The position numbers and the translations under genes were made by a program. A stretch of DNA of 64,000 nucleotides from Pictodentalium vernedei. Lineage: Eukaryota; Mollusca; Scaphopoda; Dentaliida; Dentaliidae. The notes beneath the pieces are model-generated. The model searched no databases. It saw only the letters and a program-made list of their open reading frames with translations, and was not told the DNA's origin. Below are positions 58,722 through 64,000 of the stretch, one piece after another; positions within the stretch are counted from its first letter, which is position 1; each line of letters begins with the position of its first letter. The stretch covers positions 158,923,455 through 158,987,454 of the forward strand of contig CM062294.1 in NCBI GenBank assembly GCA_031216915.1, written 5' to 3'.

Positions 58722-60574
58722 TACTTTGATTTCTTGGGGTTAATTACTAGTTTCCATTGGGAACAATAATCTGAAAACTTGTCCAAGGTTCGTTGCATAT
58801 CAGAACTTGTCTCAGCTAAAAGTACGGTATCATCGGCATAGAGGAGAATGAGCAATTTAATATAGACTGATGTTTCTTCTGCTATTTGGGTTTCTATATT
58901 GGAGAGACCTTTGGTGGTATTCGTGGATAGAAATGATTCTAAATCGCTAAGATATATAGAGAAAAGTAAGGGTGATAAATTTTCCCCTTGCCTAACGCCC
59001 GTCGTGGGGTAAAAATTCTCAGATAGTTCGTTTTCAACTTTTACTTTGGATTTAATTCCTTTATACATGTTTATTATAGTCCTCATGATTTTCCCGTCGA
59101 TCCCCGATGCCAATAGTTTTTTCCATAGACCTACCCGCCAAATGGGGTCAAATGCTTGTTTAAAATCGATGAATGTACAATACAGTTTTTTTCCGAGAAG
59201 TTTTGTTATTTCTGAGATAAAGTATAAGGACATAATATTGTCTAGGGTAGAGTAGCCTTTCCTAAATCCAGTCTGTGTTTCACCAAGCAAATTGTTTAGT
59301 TCAACGTAATCGTTTAGCCGTTTATTCAGAGTTTTTGTAAAAAGTTTACCAAGACAGCTGAGGACTGTAATAGGCCTGTAGTTTTCAGGTTGTAAAGGAT
59401 CCCCCTTGTTTTTGTATACTGGAGACACAATGCCAGTCAGCCACACATCAGGAATAACTCCAGTTTCCAAAATAATATTAAAGAAAAGTTCATAAATGGG
59501 CAGCATGAGGTTAGCAGTGGCCTTAATATGTTCATTTAATATATGATCACAGCCACCGGATTTATTTGTCGTGAGACTGTTTATTGCATTCAATATTTCA
59601 GTACTGGTTATTTTCATGTTCAGTGGGTGGTCAAGGTTTTCGTCTGGGTTAACTGTGGGTTCTTCATCATCAGTGTAGCTGTATTCTTGGGAGCTTTTAA
59701 GAAAGTTATATATATCATTAATTGCAACTTGAGGCTTAGATTTTTGATTAGTACAATTTAAGATATTCCAATAATCACGGGGGTTACTCGTCTGTAAAGT
59801 TTTTAGCTTATGTGAAATATTTTTATTATATTTCTTAACAGCAGATTTTATACATTTTTTATATGTTTTACTTTTAATTTTCTGCATGGTCTTAGTATCA
59901 GTGTCCCTGTATAAAGCATGAGATCACATGGCTTTTTGGTATTCCCGTCTCCCTGTCTTACAAGTATCATCAAACCATGGTTTTCTATTTGTGTTTACTT
60001 CCTTGTTTTTATTGTGCCCAAATGTCGGTTCTGCCGCAGACAAAAATAGATCGCTGATTGAATTCGCAATTACATTTGCTTGAGTTTGACTAAACTGGTT
60101 CGTGTCGCGTCCAGCAGCTGCTACAATTTTGTGCAATTCATCAACCAATCCCTGGTCGATGTTTTGCACAAAGTCGTTCGCCTTGGGCGCTAACCATAAT
60201 TTGGGAGTGGTCTTTTTTATGCTTTTTGTATTGGGATCACAATTTCCACCGAGCCTTTCCCCCGTATTATTATCAGCTGATTGGGGTATTTTGATTATGA
60301 TTTCTATGGGGTTATGTACATCTGAAAATAAGTTTGAAAAATCGAGAACGGAAAATTCATGTACAATGTCAAAAAAGTGTATTGTAGATATACAGTAGTC
60401 GACCACGCTGGACCCCTTACATGTTAAGTGACCAATACCTTTATCTTTCCTTATTCTCCCGTTATTAATATAAAGATTACAAGATTTGCACAGCTCGATA
60501 AGACGTCGACCAAAGTTGTTGATGCCTTTATCCTGTGATTTTCGGGGTGGGATAATTCTAAATTCTGGGGGAAC
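58721..60574 (-). pseudogene. LINE endonuclease tail plus RT, nonsense codon (M10)
   Basis: The frame is open from the truncated edge to an AGA-to-TGA change (plus strand gatcacatgg in place of gatctcatgg near 59930), right after the first in-frame ATG. It then reopens from an ATG at 59887 for 388 codons that include the whole RT palm with FIDFKQAFDPIW, RQG and YADD. A second neighbouring change turns MLKIKSK into MQKIKSK. The frame ends at the shared TAATG split. Confidence 0.85.
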
Positions 60575-61603
60575 ACGAACGCCTTCATTGATACAAGCGC
60601 ATTTTGGGAATGCAACACCCGAAACTGCGTGAAAGAACTCAATTCGTCAAAATCATGTTTCCATATTTTGTTACACAGGCATGGGAAATACTTGGTCGGA
60701 TTTTATTTAATCGATTTGATATGCGCTTCTGGTAAGACAGTGAGAATCAACCCACCATATTCATATGACTTGAGAACTGACAGTCGGGAAGTATAATTTA
60801 TTATTTATTGTGTTTTGACGTAACATTGAACACCCTTGGTAATATCGGACGATTATATGCTGAAACGAAGAATTTCATGCAGGCAACCATTTTAACGTTT
60901 GTGTGTCTCCATTTTATCAACGCACGCATCTGGGCCTTCATAATCGCGGAACAACGTATAACTGCATGCTTATTCGAGAATTTAATTACCAAATGAGGCG
61001 CCTACGCCGTCTGAACTGTTGGTTTAACGCTTAGCTCTACTGAACTCCGTCGGGAAAAGGAAATTTTACGAACCGAAGCTTGTTAGTGTCTGTCTTGCAA
61101 CACTCTTATAAAGCGGAGGAAGAATTGGTGCAACCTACCTTTCTGCAACATAGACAAGAAACCACCAACTACTCAAGGATTGAAACAAGCTTGTCTGGCT
61201 GGGGACGAGTGTACATTTTATATAAATAAACATTTGAATAAAGATTTAGCAGCCCTTTTAAGGGCTTGAGGGTGTGTGTCTGTGAGAGGGTGTCTTTGGG
61301 GGGGGGGGGTCATTTGAAATTCCCGAAGGATAACCAGATACCTCACAATCACATACGGCATCCTATCTCCCAGAAGGCTTGATGGGTGACTCCCGGTTTT
61401 TCAAAACTAAATTATTGGAGCTTTCTCCACTCCTTTTTTGTAACCGCTATAGTCATATACCGGGGCCGCTACCAAACCGGCGTTGCTGTTTGGTTTCTTT
61501 TCTCTTCTTCCCTCAAATTTGCCATCGCACAACATTACATTCTGGCTCGGCACCATGGTGGGACTCAAACCTCTACCATCGCCGGCCTGGAGCCGAATAG
61601 AGC

Positions 61604-64000
61604 TGGCTCTCTTATAGTTTTAATGGCGTTGTGGGATTGAGTATTGACAATCTAACACTCCAACGTAAACTGCCGGGATTTCTAACCGCGTGCATACCCC
61701 CCTCCGACTCCATTTGAGGCAATAGGAAAGATAGTCCTGTGTGATCCAAGTGAAATAAAATAAGGTTAACCGGGTCGCAAGGGATTTGTATATCCCACAT
61801 CGCCCCTGCGCGCCTTCGGCGCGCCAAAACTTTTCATTCATTCTTCTGTCTGTACTCTTGATCAAGTATCCTCCTCGGTGATATGCGCTCTTTGAAACCC
61901 AATCCTAGAAATATGTACCTTATCTACCGTAAAGGTCGACTTTCTGTGACTGACTGGGTTCCCCACTTCGATTAATTACGCTGCCGAAATACAGGCAGGC
62001 GTTCCGCCGAAGAGCACTATTACAAACAGCTTCCTTGTTGGTGGGGCGCTAGATATCCACAGCGTGCGCAGGATCTGGGCTTTCATGGTCTCTTGACCTG
62101 AACTTGTAATTTTTATATACTTTTGTGATCAGAAACAGGCTTGGTGGATGCAATTATTGTGCTTTTTGAAAAGGAGGACGTATTCCCACAACCTTTAATG
62201 CTCGAATCACAAGTCGAATCTTGTAAAGTTATGAAGTATAGGATACATAACAAAGACTTTCTGATCTGAAAACAGAAATATATCGGCTCCTGCAAGTGTG
62301 TGGGCGGAATATATTAGGATAAGTGGATGGCACCATTGAGAATATTATTGTTTTGAGCAGTAAAGTTATGAGGTGTGAAGTATAGGATAGATAACCAAGA
62401 CTTTCTGATCTGAGAACAGAAATATATCGGCACCTGCTAAAGTGTTATCAACGCTTCACGAGTGGGCGGAATATATTAGGATAAATGTTTGCAAACATGG
62501 ACTTCAAGACTATGCCTGTAACAACAGAATATTGTTGTACCAGAAATTAAAAGGGGTAAGATTAACAGATGAAAAATGTTATCGAGCATTAATTATTTAT
62601 TCATTATTCAACAACCTTCAGTATATAAAAACATTTCGTATAAAGCACAGTAGTCTAACAATGGAAACAAAAATAACACATCATGTATATATTATAGTGG
62701 AACAGCTAAAACAGATAACGACGCTATTCGTATTGTATGTTACAGTTAATAATATGTGAAAAGAAAAGTGCATAACACACTCTTCAATCAACATGTTGTC
62801 GCAATGCACAATGCACACCACGATCAAGTTAGAATTTCAAAACATTCCACATTTTCATGCTTTACATAGTCTCGTCTAAATTGAACGCGAACAAAAGCTG
62901 TCCACTAACTCCTTTTGTATTTCCATTATATTCTCGCAAACGTCAGTTTCTGTTCGTGGTTCATTTTCTGATAAGTTGCTACCACCCCCTTGTAGGGATA
63001 TTGCAATTGTATTCGCTAATCTCCGTATATCTTCCCAAGACTCCTTCCTATAACTCTCGTATGTTGCTATTGATGTTTGAATTGTGGTCTTCCTTATAAG
63101 CAGATTATAAGTTATAAAATTGGATGGTCTTGTAGTGTTGACTATTTTTCGGTCTATGGATGCTGAAATGTGCCCTATAAAGATAAGAATTATCGTGTTA
63201 TATTATAGTAAATGGTTATGGCGGAAATGGAACGATTTGAGATGGTGGGGGATTTCAGCCATATTCACCACACTTACGCGTCTTTCGCACATGCACTTTG
63301 ACACCGCCACCTCTCCCCGAACGCAGTCTGACACTACCTCTATATCTGCTAAATATATTTGCGCTTTCCGTTGTAAAGCCGTAATGGTTTTGAGGGAAGA
63401 ACCAAGGAACTTTTATGCAAACCTGAATAGTATCCCAAAGCTTTACCATTCTGAGATGATGAAAAGCACTGCAAAAATTATAACATTTCATAATGAAGCG
63501 AAAATAAATTTTCTATTTCTCGTCCAATTCAGTCAACTGAACAGGCCTCCCGTCGCACTCTTAAAATACATGAACACTCATAGACACTCTTGTTACGTTA
63601 AGTCACTAATCATCAGCTTAATCTGTCACTCATGAAATGCTCGAAAATGAAAATTAAGGCTGCGATCAATATGGTTAGAGGCACTGGTTATAACTCAAGC
63701 TTACGGACTCATTCCAAAGAACAAAGTTATTTTTAAAAAACCCAAATATGCCCTATAAATCATTAAACTATCTGTAGTACATACCTAACATGGTGATATA
63801 TTTGTCAACTTTATCATGCTTCATCAATAAATCTCTCAGCATTTTCACCGATTGTACCATGTCCATGCTTCTCTCTTTTCTTAAAACATGAATTGAACGT
63901 CGAACAGTTGATCCAGGGCTGGAATGAATTGTGGTGCGCACAGAAGTCCTGCAATATATATATATTCTCTGGTATTCTTTGATCTTTTGAAATGTTACAC
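61604..64000. repeat. Monomer M11, short body, partial (counterpart of M2)
   Basis: The first 2.4 kb of a short-type unit, cut by the window end. It shares the M2-specific 20-bp deletion near 62298, the short-type junction at about 62223 and the taatgctcgaatc variant just before it. This is independent support, beyond M10, for the 53-kb higher-order period. Confidence 0.9.

Larger units (their letters stand above)
56829..60577 (-). mobile_element. LINE copy in M10
   Basis: Higher-order counterpart of the M1 copy: same site, four tail repeats, no 10-base 3' segment. It lacks the M1-specific C deletion but has its own A insertion near 57950 and a nonsense codon near 59930. The two higher-order copies have therefore been accumulating lesions independently. 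Confidence 0.9.
53280..61603. repeat. Monomer M10, long body with LINE (counterpart of M1)
   Basis: An 8.3-kb unit carrying the M1-specific 76-bp insertion (56232-56307) and a LINE at 56829-60577. It retains the 368 bp lost from M1, so M10 shows the state before that deletion. No difference from M1 was seen over the first 1.2 kb; the first noticed substitution corresponds to M1 position 1237. Confidence 0.9.
53280..64000. repeat. Higher-order repeat copy 2 (start only; M10 and part of M11)
   Basis: This restarts the 53-kb unit. M10 corresponds to M1 and M11 to M2. The spacing M1-M10 is 53279 bases and M2-M11 is 53651; the difference is mainly a 368-bp deletion present in M1 and absent from M10. 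The two copies are not identical: the LINEs carry different private frameshifts, M10 has a nonsense codon that M1 lacks, and there are scattered substitutions. So this is not a verbatim sequence duplication. Confidence 0.8.

Noticed and set aside
3182-60577. The LINEs as independent insertions into a preferred target
   Set aside because: Both junctions, including the 5' truncation point, are identical in all five copies; only descent from one insertion explains this.
61379-61640. Two overlapping plus-strand frames of 73 and 84 codons near each monomer end
   Set aside because: Both frames stay open together over the same bases, with codon use that looks incidental. Each copy has the same low-complexity TTC and TTT content. 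No family match was recognised.
62442-62759. Plus-strand open frame of 105 codons repeated in the short monomers (also 8791-9108, 38046-38363, 41937-42254)
   Set aside because: It opens at GTG and not ATG, stops early at a one-base difference in long monomers, and overlaps the internal subrepeat. No domain was recognised.
1-64000. CRISPR-like regular repetition
   Set aside because: The period is kilobases, there are no short repeats with unique spacers, and the content (LINE, pentanucleotide tail) is eukaryotic.
1-64000. rRNA, 5S, tRNA, snRNA or histone repeat units
   Set aside because: I looked for conserved cores of these families on both strands and saw none. The B-box-like and histone-like motifs are isolated.

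Overview
The window is a eukaryotic tandem array rather than ordinary gene space. About 3.9-4.6 kb of AT-rich sequence is repeated head to tail eleven times: ten complete monomers (called M1-M10 here) and one partial (M11). Five monomers carry the same 3.75-kb, 5'-truncated non-LTR retrotransposon (LINE) on the minus strand. No host gene, rRNA, tRNA, snRNA, histone gene or CRISPR is recognisable. Organism: a metazoan, probably a marine invertebrate and perhaps a bivalve or other mollusc. That is inferred from the style of the LINE reverse transcriptase and its pentanucleotide tail, not proved.

Layout, with M boundaries set arbitrarily at the motif tggctct: M1 1-7952 (long body, LINE); M2 7953-11860 (short body); M3 11861-20145 (long, LINE); M4 20146-24074 (short); M5 24075-28955 (long, no LINE, internal 318-bp duplication); M6 28956-37189 (long, LINE); M7 37190-41080 (short); M8 41081-45005 (short); M9 45006-53279 (long, LINE); M10 53280-61603 (long, LINE); M11 61604-64000 (short, cut by the window end). 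Short monomers share one deletion of about 0.6 kb near the start of the unit.

Higher-order structure: M10 and M11 match M1 and M2 in private variants, including a 76-bp insertion, a substitution signature at the unit start and a 20-bp deletion. M1 differs little from M10 but is visibly further from its neighbours. The window therefore holds one complete higher-order repeat of about 53.3 kb (nine monomers, M1-M9) and the first 10.7 kb of the next. It is either a true nested satellite or a false duplication made in assembly.

The LINE sits at exactly the same base in all five carriers, and six monomers show the empty site. It inserted once and was then spread by recombination within the array. 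It retains the tail of an APE-type endonuclease, a complete reverse-transcriptase core (YADD) and a C-terminal CCHC zinc knuckle. All copies share an ancestral one-base deletion that splits the coding region at a TAATG stop-start overlap, and three copies carry further private lesions. Other notable items are a 76-bp structured insertion with a 12-bp target-site duplication, a 26-bp perfect fold-back in two monomers, expandable G tracts beside a conserved stem-loop, and mosaic variant patterns that indicate repeated exchange between monomers.
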